A stretch of 16,512 nt of DNA from an uncultured Eubacteriales bacterium (GTDB taxonomy: Bacteria; Bacillota_A; Clostridia; Christensenellales; Aristaeellaceae), in NCBI GenBank assembly GCA_902775835.1, contig CACYNZ010000030.1:1-16512 (forward strand). Reading direction: 5' to 3'. Under the pieces are notes generated by a model. The model worked only from the letters and a program-made list of their open reading frames with translations. It searched no databases and had not been told where the DNA came from. Shown here piece after piece: positions 1 to 6,738 of this stretch. A program made the position numbers and the translations under genes. Position 1 is the stretch's first letter. The number at the start of each line of letters is the position of its first letter.

Positions 1-450
1 GAAGGGTCCGGAACGATTGGCAATAAACTGGTTGTTCAGCCCCGCCAAAGCAGCGTTGTGCTGACATGGACAGTAAATGGTGTCGTGGACTATTTCCAAG
101 TTATGCGCCGTCCAACCGGTTCTGGAGACGACAAGTGGGAAGTCATAGCCGACCAGCTCGACCACACAGGATATGAGGACACAAGCGTTTCGCCTTTAGA
201 AAAGTACGAATACAAGGTTTTGGCCATCAGCGACTGTGAGGGTCTGCACACCTCCTCAACCGAGGTGAAAGAAGGATTCTGCAAGAACACAGGACGTGTG
301 AGCGGCTATGTCCGGATGAAAGACGGCACAGGGGTAGCCGGCATAGAAGTGGAAATTTCTTACAACAACAAAAAAGAAACCAGCGTCAAGACGGATGAGA
401 GCGGTTACTTCACAGCCGATATAATCGAGGAAATGGCAAAATCCGTATAG
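1..450 (+). CDS. Partial extracellular protein, Fn3/carboxypeptidase-regulatory-like, Bacteroidota style
   Basis: The frame is open from base 1, so the true start lies outside the window; it stops at TAG 448-450. The first ~95 residues look like a fibronectin type III module (V-V-L-T-W-T near the start, then D-Y-F-Q-V-M-R-R and Y-E-Y-K-V-L-A). After it comes SGYVRMKDGTGVAGIEVEIS and K-T-D-E-S-G-Y-F-T-A-D, which resembles the beta-sandwich of CarboxypepD_reg-like domains common in large secreted Bacteroidota proteins. A domain of that kind would normally run on for several more strands, but here it ends within about ten residues in I-I-E-E-M-A-K-S-V. The last ~30 bases are probably antisense sequence of the neighbouring lamin-tail gene, so the real protein sequence ends near base 420. 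No enzymatic motif is visible. The domain reading is by pattern only. Confidence 0.6.
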   Translation, partial: EGSGTIGNKLVVQPRQSSVVLTWTVNGVVDYFQVMRRPTGSGDDKWEVIADQLDHTGYEDTSVSPLEKYEYKVLAISDCEGLHTSSTEVKEGFCKNTGRVSGYVRMKDGTGVAGIEVEISYNNKKETSVKTDESGYFTADIIEEMAKSV

Positions 451-764
451 AAGGCGCTGCCTTTTCCGGGATCGACGCCCTCCTCGCCGGTGCACCAGAC
501 CGTCAGGTATTTCCCGGCCTTCAGCCGGGTCCCCTCCGGGAAACGCCATTTCAGAGGATCTTTCTTGCTGTCGCTCAGATGCCAGCCGGAAAGCTCGACA
601 CGGGAGGAACCGGCATTGTAAATCTCGACCCAGTCATAGGCGTGCCCGCTGGTCCAGGTGCCGTTTGAGGCCATGACCTCAGTGATCTGAAGATGCTCCT
701 CCGCCATCGCTGTGAGCGGGAAAAGCATCAGGAAGAAAAGAATGATTCGGAAATATCGGGACAA
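405..764 (-). CDS. Secreted lamin-tail-domain (LTD) protein, 3' end broken
   Basis: From the TTG at 764-762 the product is ~119 residues. Residues 1-21 form a signal peptide: R near the N-terminus, a hydrophobic run IILFFLMLFPLTAMA, then cleavage before E-E. Residues ~25-115 are a lamin-tail domain: I-T-E-V-M-A-S-N, Y-D-W-V-E-I-Y-N, V-E-L-S-G-W-H-L-S-D, and W-R-F-P-E-G-T-R-L. Family members of this look usually continue into further domains (often CotH-like), but here the frame turns into S-I-I-S-A-V-K and stops just after the domain's last recognisable strand. The end is probably artificial because of the junction near 418-437. A GTG at 773 is in frame, but it overlaps the GAGGTG ribosome binding site (771-776), so the TTG, 6 nt after that site, is the better start. 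The gene is divergent from the Rrf2 regulator. Confidence 0.65.
   Translation of the reverse strand: MSRYFRIILFFLMLFPLTAMAEEHLQITEVMASNGTWTSGHAYDWVEIYNAGSSRVELSGWHLSDSKKDPLKWRFPEGTRLKAGKYLTVWCTGEEGVDPGKGSAFYTDFAISSIISAVK
418..437. other. Probable chimeric junction
   Basis: Two unrelated convergent genes both lose family-like sequence within these ~20 bases. The plus-strand gene is recognisable up to Y-F-T-A-D (about base 420). The minus-strand lamin-tail gene, read from the right, is recognisable down to Y-T-D-F-A-I-S (about base 430) and then yields a short nonsense tail. Sequence to the left looks more A/T-rich and Bacteroidota-like, while everything to the right looks clostridial. I see no repeat, integrase, target duplication or insertion-sequence end here. 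An assembly chimera at a contig end is the simplest reading; a real recombination point cannot be excluded. Confidence 0.6.
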
Positions 765-769
765 GGGAG

Positions 770-779
770 TCACCTCTTT
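770..779 (-). promoter_or_regulatory. RBS of the LTD gene (decides TTG start)
   Basis: The minus strand reads AAAGAGGTGA followed by ACTCCC and TTG. GAGGTG is a close match to the 16S anti-SD complement. Its spacing fits the TTG at 764 and rules out the GTG at 773, which lies within the site itself. Confidence 0.55.
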
Positions 780-782
780 GCC

Positions 783-811
783 TTGCTTAGCGTGTGTCTT
801 TGGCGTATACT
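783..811 (+). promoter_or_regulatory. Candidate promoter of the iscR-iscS unit
   Basis: A -35-like TTGCTT (783-788) is separated by exactly 17 bases from a -10-like TATACT (806-811). The -10 differs from consensus at one base; the -35 matches only its TTG part. Transcription would start near 818, about 50 nt before the regulator's TTG. The -10 coincides with the left arm of the inverted repeat 806-831. Confidence 0.4.
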
Positions 812-831
812 CATCAACGGATGCAAGTATA
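806..831. promoter_or_regulatory. Inverted repeat TATACT-N14-AGTATA, possible Rrf2/IscR-type operator
   Basis: Perfect 6-bp arms at 806-811 and 826-831 enclose 14 bases. The inner 24-bp element starts ATAC and ends GTAT, which resembles the outer bases of the E. coli IscR type 1 site (25 bp, ATA...TAT). It lies immediately upstream of an Rrf2-family gene, a family known to autoregulate. The arms can equally be explained as the -10 hexamers of two facing promoters. The operator reading is therefore inference. Confidence 0.4.
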
Positions 832-854
832 ACACAGTCTTTTTTGTGTGGAAA
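826..854 (-). promoter_or_regulatory. Candidate divergent promoter of the LTD gene
   Basis: On the minus strand a -35-like TTTCCA (849-854) lies 17 bases from a -10-like TATACT (826-831). The start would be near 819. It faces the plus-strand promoter, and the two polymerase footprints would overlap almost completely. The -35 is weak, so confidence is modest. Confidence 0.35.
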
Positions 855-861
855 GGCGGGA
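851..861 (+). promoter_or_regulatory. RBS of the Rrf2 regulator (decides TTG start)
   Basis: GAAAGGCGGGA lies 7 nt upstream of the TTG at 869. The in-frame GTG at 848 is upstream of this site and has no SD of its own, so it is not the start. Confidence 0.55.
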
Positions 862-868
862 CGATGGC

Positions 869-1306
869 TTGAAACTATCAGCCAAGGGTAAATACAGTCT
901 TCTTGTCATCTATCATCTTGGAGAGCACTACGGGGAAGGACCGATTCCCCTTAAGGATATTGCACATCCGCTTGCGCAGGGAGACTATCTGGAGCAGCTG
1001 ATCGGCACGCTCCGCAGAGCGGGGCTGGTAACGGCCGTGCGTGGGGCGAACGGCGGATATCTTCTTTCAAGGGAGCCTTCACGCATTACGCTGGGCGATA
1101 TCATCCGGGCAGCGGAAGGCCCGGTGAGCTTTGCGGAATGTGTCGGCGATGAGCGTGCATGTCCGAAAGCAGGCAATTGTCCCACGCAGCCGGTGTGGAA
1201 CTACCTGACAGAGCAGATTGACAGAATGCTGGATGGCATGACGCTCCAGGACATGATGGACAATCCGCGGATGACCAGCATGGACCGGGAGTGTGAAAAC
1301 GCATGA
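869..1306 (+). CDS. iscR: Rrf2-family transcriptional regulator, IscR-like
   Basis: From the TTG at 869 the product is 145 residues and begins M-K-L-S-A-K-G-K-Y-S, the typical Rrf2 N-terminus. A winged helix-turn-helix covers about residues 1-70: L-K-D-I-A as the first helix of the motif, Y-L-E-Q-L-I as recognition helix, and V-R-G-A-N-G-G-Y-L-L as wing. Three cysteines, C91, C98 and C104, are spaced as in IscR-type proteins that bind a [2Fe-2S] cluster. A linking helix follows. Family members with these cysteines sense iron-sulfur status and repress isc genes; others of the family (CymR) sense cysteine supply. The stop overlaps the next gene's start (ATGA), implying translational coupling to the cysteine desulfurase. 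That pairing favours an IscR-like role over CymR. The direct target, probably its own promoter, is inferred. Confidence 0.85.
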   Translation: MKLSAKGKYSLLVIYHLGEHYGEGPIPLKDIAHPLAQGDYLEQLIGTLRRAGLVTAVRGANGGYLLSREPSRITLGDIIRAAEGPVSFAECVGDERACPKAGNCPTQPVWNYLTEQIDRMLDGMTLQDMMDNPRMTSMDRECENA

Positions 1307-2448
1307 TGGATCGGATCTATATGGACCATGGAGCAACTTCGCCCATGCTCCCTGAGGCGCTTGACATCATGACGGACATACTCCGCAATGCCTATGGGAA
1401 TCCGTCAAGTATCCATGGAACGGGGCGTCAGGCGAGAAAAATCGTGGAGGAAGCCAGACGTCAGGCGGCAAAAGCATTGAATGCCCTGCCGGAGGAGATC
1501 TTCTTTACCTCCGGAGGAACAGAGGGGGACAACTGGGCGCTCCGAGGCATGACCGCCCGGGGCGGACATGTGATTACGTCCTCTGTGGAACATCATGCGG
1601 TACTCCATACCTGTGCAGCCCTGGAGAAACACGGGATAGAGTCCACGTTCCTGCCGGTGGATGAAAACGGCCGTGTGCGTCTGGAGGACGCTGAACGCGC
1701 CATGCGGGAAAATACGTGCCTGGTATCCCTGATGCTGGCCAACAACGAAATCGGGACCATTGAGCCTGTGAAGGAAGTATGCGCATCTGCGCACGCAAGA
1801 GGCATTCCGGTGCATACCGATGCTGTCCAGGCCTTCGGCGGGATTCCGGTCGATGTGCAGGAACTGGGCGTGGATATTCTGAGCCTGAGCGCGCATAAGT
1901 TCGGCGGACCGAAGGGAATCGGAATCATGTATGTGCGCAAGGGCACCCGGCTGGAACGGTATATGACCGGCGGGGAGCAGGAGAGAAGAATGCGGGCCGG
2001 AACAGAGAACGTTGCATCCATTGCTGCCGCAGGCGCGGCCATGGAAGCTGTATCCCGTTCTCTTCCGGAGCGGATTGCAAAAATCCGGCAGATGCGCGAC
2101 CACCTGGAGGAAGGCATTGTCCGGGAAATACCGGATGTGCTGATCAATGGAGGAGAGGCCCAGCGGATTCCCGGATGTCTGAATGTGTCATTTCTCGGGC
2201 TGGAAGGGGAAGCGGTTCTTCTGCGGCTGGACCTGGCAGGGATCGCGGCGTCTTCCGGATCCGCCTGTACGGCGGGCAGTCTGGATCCCAGCCATGTGCT
2301 GATGGCCATAGGGCGCACCCGCGCGCAGGCGCAGGCTTCCGTGCGGTTCACTCTCGGCGTGGAAAACAGCATGGCGGAAGTCGACGAGGTACTGGAAGTG
2401 CTGCCGCCGCTGGTGGCCGATCTGAGACGGCTGAGCGGCCGGGCCTGA
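1303..2448 (+). CDS. iscS: Cysteine desulfurase, NifS/IscS class
   Basis: This PLP enzyme converts L-cysteine to alanine and passes the sulfur, as a persulfide, to iron-sulfur cluster assembly or tRNA thiolation. The 381 residues fit the family. N-terminal Y-M-D-H-G-A-T-S-P and G-N-P-S-S-I-H are typical. H97 in S-V-E-H-H would stack on PLP, D173 and Q176 in H-T-D-A-V-Q contact the cofactor, and K199 in S-A-H-K-F-G-G-P-K-G is the Schiff-base lysine. C322 in S-S-G-S-A-C-T-A-G is the persulfide cysteine; this loop type points to group I (IscS/NifS), not SufS. ATG codons at 1303 and 1306 are both possible starts; the first overlaps the regulator's stop. No iscU scaffold gene follows; a terminator does. 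Confidence 0.93.
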   Translation: MMDRIYMDHGATSPMLPEALDIMTDILRNAYGNPSSIHGTGRQARKIVEEARRQAAKALNALPEEIFFTSGGTEGDNWALRGMTARGGHVITSSVEHHAVLHTCAALEKHGIESTFLPVDENGRVRLEDAERAMRENTCLVSLMLANNEIGTIEPVKEVCASAHARGIPVHTDAVQAFGGIPVDVQELGVDILSLSAHKFGGPKGIGIMYVRKGTRLERYMTGGEQERRMRAGTENVASIAAAGAAMEAVSRSLPERIAKIRQMRDHLEEGIVREIPDVLINGGEAQRIPGCLNVSFLGLEGEAVLLRLDLAGIAASSGSACTAGSLDPSHVLMAIGRTRAQAQASVRFTLGVENSMAEVDEVLEVLPPLVADLRRLSGRA

Positions 2449-2472
2449 AGCGGCATAAGGACGAAAACAAAC

Positions 2473-2506
2473 AAGGCTGAATTCCGAAGAAACGGAATTC
2501 AGCCTT
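2473..2506. terminator. Bidirectional intrinsic terminator between iscS and the ATPase gene
   Basis: A perfect 14-bp stem, AAGGCTGAATTCCG (2473-2486) with CGGAATTCAGCCTT (2493-2506), encloses a 6-nt loop. Going minus, the stem is followed by TTGTTTGTTTTC, a fair U-rich tract; going plus, it is followed by the weaker ATTCATT. It sits between convergent genes and probably serves both. Confidence 0.85.
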
Positions 2507-2525
2507 ATTCATTACGCTGGAAAAC

Positions 2526-3833
2526 TCAGGACAGCTGACTGCCCAGGAGCATGTTGATGAACTGCTGGGCTGTTCTGCCGCTTGTGCCGCCGTGGGAGAG
2601 CTCATACTGATTGGCAAGCGCCATGAGCTCTGCGTCCGACAGTGCAAGGCTGCTGCGGGCCGCGATGCCGCGGACAATGTCCTGATACTGTTTGTGGTTG
2701 GGAGCATAATAGGCAATACTGCATCCGAAACGTGCGGCAAGGGACAGTTTCTCCTGCATGGTATCGGAGCGGTGCATATCCATCTCATGCTCCATGTCAG
2801 ACCGGTCATTCCAGTTCTCACGGATCAGATGACGGCGGTTGGAAGTGGCCAGAAGCATGACGTTGTCGGGACGGTTCTCCAGGCCGCCTTCAATGACCGC
2901 TTTGAGGAACTTGTACTCACCTTCATTCTCCTCAAAGGACAGGTCGTCCATGAACAGGATGAACTTGTAATTCCGGGTCTTGACCATGGAGATAACCTGG
3001 GAAAGCAGGTGAAACTGGTATTTGTTGATCTCCACAATGCGCAGTCCCTGCTGATAGTACTCGTTGGCAAGCGCTTTGACGGAGGTGCTTTTTCCGGTCC
3101 CGGCATCGCCGTAGAGCAGCGTGTTGTTGAAGGGCTTTCCTGCAAGAAATGCCTCGATATTCATGCGCAGTGCCGTTTTCTGCTGGTCATAGCCGATCAG
3201 GTCATCCAGCATGACCTGATCCAGATTGTTGATTTCCTGAAACTGGAGATGCGGTGCAGATTCCAGTACGCGGAATGCACGGTTGAGCCCGAAAAGCCCG
3301 ACTCCGAAATCTTCGAAATGCCGGGTTACAAGGGCATAGATTTTCTTCGCGTCCACTGCCTTGTCCAGTTTTTTGGAAAGCGCGCAGACTTTTTCGGAAA
3401 CAAGACGGTTGAAAAGCTGTTCACGCTTGGCAATGGCGTGGTAATTGCAGAGAAGGGAAAAACAGCTGATGCCCAGATCCTCTTCCAGCGGTGCAAAATC
3501 GAAATGCATAAGACGGCGGAAGATTTCAAAATCATGCAGTGCAATGCTTTCGATGGAGCCATGGGAAGCGCTTGCGCGCTCGCAGGTGAGGGAAAAGGAA
3601 TTCTCATGGGAGATCATGAGAAACGTGAGATAATTCTGCCACAGGTTGCGGTCAAAACCATAGGCTGTGGACAGATCCAGAATCCGTTTCACCTGCTCAA
3701 AGATGCGATGGGTAAGCTCGGCCTTGCTCACGCTTCCGAGGGACCAGTCGCGGTAGATGCGGCCAATGGAAGCCAGGATTTCGTCCCCGGGCATGGAGGA
3801 ATACAGAATCAGGCTGGAGATGTCACGATACAT
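2526..3833 (-). CDS. DUF815-family AAA ATPase
   Basis: A 435-residue P-loop ATPase. The N-terminal ~195 residues are helical and typical of this family, without a known motif. The AAA core starts near 205 (M-L-D-D-L-I-G-Y-D-Q-Q-K). Walker A is G-D-A-G-T-G-K-S at 242-249, Walker B is F-I-L-F-M-D-D at 291-297, sensor 1 is A-T-S-N-R-R-H-L (N332), a candidate arginine finger is R368 in A-A-R-F-G, and a sensor-2-like arginine is R420 in S-G-R-T. This order matches DUF815, a widespread clostridial and proteobacterial family of unknown substrate. No membrane segment or signal peptide is visible, so it is cytoplasmic. ATG 3833 is preceded by GAAAGGA at normal spacing. It lies just downstream of the leucine operon terminator, with no promoter seen in the short gap. 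Confidence 0.85.
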   Translation of the reverse strand: MYRDISSLILYSSMPGDEILASIGRIYRDWSLGSVSKAELTHRIFEQVKRILDLSTAYGFDRNLWQNYLTFLMISHENSFSLTCERASASHGSIESIALHDFEIFRRLMHFDFAPLEEDLGISCFSLLCNYHAIAKREQLFNRLVSEKVCALSKKLDKAVDAKKIYALVTRHFEDFGVGLFGLNRAFRVLESAPHLQFQEINNLDQVMLDDLIGYDQQKTALRMNIEAFLAGKPFNNTLLYGDAGTGKSTSVKALANEYYQQGLRIVEINKYQFHLLSQVISMVKTRNYKFILFMDDLSFEENEGEYKFLKAVIEGGLENRPDNVMLLATSNRRHLIRENWNDRSDMEHEMDMHRSDTMQEKLSLAARFGCSIAYYAPNHKQYQDIVRGIAARSSLALSDAELMALANQYELSHGGTSGRTAQQFINMLLGSQLS

Positions 3834-3859
3834 AGATTGGTTCCTTTCAGCATTGTCAG

Positions 3860-3882
3860 AAAACCCCGCGCAGAGCGCGGGG
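3860..3882 (-). terminator. Candidate terminator ending the ilv-leu operon
   Basis: An 8-bp all-G/C stem, CCCCGCGC (3864-3871) with GCGCGGGG (3875-3882), has a 3-nt loop. On the minus strand it is followed by TTTTC. It starts only a few bases after the leuB stop. The U-run is short, so read-through into the ATPase gene is plausible. Confidence 0.65.
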
Positions 3883-3888
3883 GATGGA

Positions 3889-4959
3889 TCACAGATGGGC
3901 CAGAACAGCCTGCGTCATTTCCGTGCAGGTCAGTGCCCTGGTATCCGCACCGGCGATGTCGCCCGTGCGGCAGCCATCGGAAAGCGTACGGTCCACAGCG
4001 GATTCCACAGCATCGGCTTCTTCGGCCATGTTCAATGAATACCGCAGCATCATGGCAGCACTGAGAATGGTGCCAAGCGGATTGGCCTTGTTCTGTCCGG
4101 CAATGTCCGGTGCGGAGCCGTGGATGGGTTCATACATGCCCCGGGTTCCGTCCCCGAGGGAGGCGGAGGGCAGCAGACCGATGGAACCGGTGAGCTGGCT
4201 GGCCTCATCGGAGAGGATATCGCCAAACATATTGCTGGTCAGAATGACGTCGAACTGCGCGGGATTTCGGATCAGCTGCATGGCGCAGTTGTCGACCAGC
4301 ATGTCCCGGATTTCCACATCCGGGAATTCCTCGGCGGCTACGCGGTGGCTTACTTCACGCCAGAGACGGGAGGATTCCAGAACATTGGCCTTGTCCACGC
4401 TGGTCACCTTGCCGCGGCGCCTGCGGGCTGTCTGGCAGGCAACACGGGTGATGCGCTCGATTTCCATGACGGAATAGGCTTCCGTATCATAGGCTTCCGG
4501 ACCGAGTTTGCCGTCCCGGCGGCCGCGCTCGCCGAAATACATGCCGCCTGTCAGTTCGCGGACCATCATCAGGTCAATGCCGGCCTGTGCAATATCCTCC
4601 CGCAGCGTGCAGGCGCTGATCAGGGCAGGATAGAGCCTTGCGGGACGCAGGTTGGTATACAGGCCCAGGGCGGAGCGAAGGCCGAGCAGAGCCTTTTCCG
4701 GACGGATGGCTGTCGGCAGGGAATCCCATTTGGGACCGCCCACGGCACCAAGAAGCACGCTGTCGGAGTCCAGACAGGCCTTGACGCTGTCTTCAGGAAG
4801 CGGAATTCCATACCTGTCAATGGCACATCCGCCGGCAAGAACTGTGGTGAAGCGGAAGCTCTTTCCGAACTTCCCGCCGACAGCCTTCATGACTTCCACA
4901 GCGGAAGCGACAATCTCCGGACCAATGCCGTCGCCGGGAACCAGAGTGATATCAGGCAT
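3889..4959 (-). CDS. leuB: 3-isopropylmalate dehydrogenase
   Basis: Catalyses NAD-dependent oxidation and decarboxylation of 3-isopropylmalate to 2-ketoisocaproate in leucine synthesis. From ATG 4959 the product is 356 residues, normal for the family. It begins M-P-D-I-T-L-V-P-G-D-G-I-G-P-E. Substrate-binding R95 and R105 lie in L-R-S-A-L-G-L-Y-T-N-L-R-P; Y141 is in Y-F-G-E; K190 is the catalytic lysine; D224, D247 and D251 form the metal site (N-M-F-G-D-I-L-S-D). The NAD loop is H-G-S-A-P-D-I-A-G from 280, and the absence of phosphate-binding changes fits NAD use. The frame is open up to 5016, but GGAGG 7 nt before 4959 and family alignment fix the shorter start. The start overlaps the leuD stop by 8 nt. 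Last gene of the operon. Confidence 0.96.
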   Translation of the reverse strand: MPDITLVPGDGIGPEIVASAVEVMKAVGGKFGKSFRFTTVLAGGCAIDRYGIPLPEDSVKACLDSDSVLLGAVGGPKWDSLPTAIRPEKALLGLRSALGLYTNLRPARLYPALISACTLREDIAQAGIDLMMVRELTGGMYFGERGRRDGKLGPEAYDTEAYSVMEIERITRVACQTARRRRGKVTSVDKANVLESSRLWREVSHRVAAEEFPDVEIRDMLVDNCAMQLIRNPAQFDVILTSNMFGDILSDEASQLTGSIGLLPSASLGDGTRGMYEPIHGSAPDIAGQNKANPLGTILSAAMMLRYSLNMAEEADAVESAVDRTLSDGCRTGDIAGADTRALTCTEMTQAVLAHL

Positions 4960-5458
4960 TTTTGTTTCCTCCATCCATCTGGGCATGCAGGTAAGGCAGA
5001 CGCCCGCCGCAGTCAATCATGGCACGGATGAAGGCGGGGAATGGTTTTGCCTGGAAAACCTGTCCGGTAGTGAGATCAGAGATACTGCCGGATTCAAAAT
5101 CCACCTTTACGGTATCGCCGTCCTGAATGGCGGCTGTCGCTTCTGGGCACTCGAGAATCGGAAACCCGATATTGATGGCATTGCGGTAGAAGATTCTGGC
5201 AAAACTGGAAGCGATGACGCAGGAAATCCCGCTGAGCTGAATGGCGAGCGGAGCGTGCTCTCTGGAAGAACCGCATCCGAAATTGAGGCCGGCCACCATG
5301 ATGTCTCCGGGCTGGACACGGGCGGAAAACGATGTGTCGATATCCTCCATGCAGTGCGCTTTCATGTTGGCAGGACTCGGATCATTCAGATAACGCGCGG
5401 GAATGATGACATCTGTGTCAACATGGTCGCCGTAGCGAAATACCTTTCCCTGTGGCAT
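4952..5458 (-). CDS. leuD: 3-isopropylmalate dehydratase, small subunit
   Basis: Small swivelling subunit that pairs with LeuC to isomerise 2-isopropylmalate to 3-isopropylmalate. The 168 residues match the short LeuD/HacB type rather than the ~200-residue proteobacterial type. Visible signatures are G-D-H-V-D-T-D-V-I-I-P-A-R-Y-L near the N-terminus, whose Y-L-N-D-P loop (23-27) governs substrate choice in this group, and F-G-C-G-S-S-R-E-H-A-P at 60-70. R-N-A-I-N-I-G-F-P follows at 92-100. AAGGAG lies 8 nt before the ATG. It starts 14 nt after the leuC stop, and its own stop lies inside the leuB start region. The last ~15 residues are polar and not conserved. Homoaconitase-type activity cannot be excluded from sequence alone, but the operon argues for leucine. 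Confidence 0.94.
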   Translation of the reverse strand: MPQGKVFRYGDHVDTDVIIPARYLNDPSPANMKAHCMEDIDTSFSARVQPGDIMVAGLNFGCGSSREHAPLAIQLSGISCVIASSFARIFYRNAINIGFPILECPEATAAIQDGDTVKVDFESGSISDLTTGQVFQAKPFPAFIRAMIDCGGRLPYLHAQMDGGNKNA

Positions 5459-5472
5459 AAGCAGCTCTCCTT

Positions 5473-6735
5473 TTAGTCAAGATCTGAGGGAAGGGCAATG
5501 GCGCCCTTGACGGCAGATGCCGCGGCAACGGCAGGGCTGGCGAGAATCACTTCAGAAGTCTTGGCACCCATGCGGCCGACAAAATTCCGGTTGGTGGTGG
5601 ATACGGCGCGTTCGCCGTCACACATGCAGCCCATATGTCCGCCGAGACAGGGTCCGCAGGTAGGCGTGGAAAGAGCGCAGCCGGCGTTGACAAAGATATC
5701 GGCGAGCCCTTCGTGCACGCACTGAAGATAGACTTCCTGAGTGGCAGGGATCACGATGCAGCGGACACCGGGAGCGATATGTCTGTTCCGGAGAATCTCA
5801 GCGGCACAACGCATATCGGAAATGCGGCCGTTGGTGCAGGAGCCGATGACTGCCTGGTCGATCTTCATGCCGCGCACTTCACGGGCTGGCTTTGTATTGG
5901 AAGGCAGATGCGGCAGGGAGACCGTCGGTTCAAGGGCGTCCAGATCAATCTCCACAGTCTTTTCGTATTCCGCATCCGGGTCCGCTTCATAGACGGTGTA
6001 GGGGCGGCTGGTACGGCCTTCCAGGTAGGCACGCGTCGCCTCGTCCACCGGGAAGATGCCGTTCTTTGCACCGGCCTCAATGACCATATTCGAGATGGTG
6101 AAACGGTCATCCATGCTCAGGGAGGCAACACCGTCGCCGGTGAATTCGAGGGAGCGGTAGAGAGCACCGTCCACGCCGATCCTGCCGATCAGATGCAGGA
6201 TGACATCTTTGCCGGAAACATCCTTCTGAAGCCGGCCCTTCAGGACGATCCGGAGTGCGGAGGGGACGCGGAACCAGCATGTTCCGCTGGCCATGGCAGC
6301 TGCCATGTCCGTGGAACCGACACCTGTCGAGAAAGCACCGAGAGCGCCATAGGTGCAGGTATGACTGTCCGCACCGATCATACAGTCGCCGGGGATTACC
6401 AGACCTTTTTCAGGCAGCAGGGCGTGCTCGATTCCGGCAGCACCCGTATCATAGAAATGCGTAATCTTCTGCTGCATGGCAAAGTCTCTGGCGCGCTTGC
6501 AGAGTTTTGCGCTGGCAATATCCTTGCAGGGTGTATAGTGGTCCAGTACAATGAAGACTTTTTCCCGGTCAAACACAGTGGTGAAACCGGAGCTCTCAAA
6601 GACATCCACGGCAACCGGCGTTGTTACGTCATTGCCGAGAACGGCATCCAGCTTCGCTTCGACCAGCTGGCCGGCTTCCACGGTATCCAGTCCCGCGCGT
6701 GCAGCAAGGATTTTCTGGGTCTGCGTCATCCCCAT
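5473..6735 (-). CDS. leuC: 3-isopropylmalate dehydratase, large subunit
   Basis: Large [4Fe-4S] subunit of isopropylmalate isomerase, partner of LeuD. The 420 residues match the shorter HacA/LeuC type, as expected for the short LeuD beside it. Cluster ligands are visible as C300 in I-G-S-C-T-N-G and C360/C363 in [10 protein letters not shown]. Other aconitase-family blocks are D-H-Y-T-P-C-K (65-71), [10 protein letters not shown] (121-130), and N-R-N-F-V-G-R-M-G (382-390). GGGAGG lies 8 nt before ATG 6735; a second ATG two codons later is too far from it. Only 3 nt separate it from the leuA stop, so translation is probably coupled. Confidence 0.96.
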   Translation of the reverse strand: MGMTQTQKILAARAGLDTVEAGQLVEAKLDAVLGNDVTTPVAVDVFESSGFTTVFDREKVFIVLDHYTPCKDIASAKLCKRARDFAMQQKITHFYDTGAAGIEHALLPEKGLVIPGDCMIGADSHTCTYGALGAFSTGVGSTDMAAAMASGTCWFRVPSALRIVLKGRLQKDVSGKDVILHLIGRIGVDGALYRSLEFTGDGVASLSMDDRFTISNMVIEAGAKNGIFPVDEATRAYLEGRTSRPYTVYEADPDAEYEKTVEIDLDALEPTVSLPHLPSNTKPAREVRGMKIDQAVIGSCTNGRISDMRCAAEILRNRHIAPGVRCIVIPATQEVYLQCVHEGLADIFVNAGCALSTPTCGPCLGGHMGCMCDGERAVSTTNRNFVGRMGAKTSEVILASPAVAAASAVKGAIALPSDLD

Positions 6736-6738
6736 AGG

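Noticed and set aside
2473..2506. Palindrome as a possible att or regulatory site
   Set aside because: Position between convergent genes, stem-loop form and U-rich flank are fully explained by a bidirectional terminator.
2592..4064. Plus-strand open frame opposite the DUF815 ATPase and leuB
   Set aside because: It spans a terminator and two conserved minus-strand genes; no motif of its own.
4960..5016. Extended leuB N-terminus from 5016
   Set aside because: It would overlap the end of leuD by 65 bases; family N-terminus and SD fix the start at 4959.
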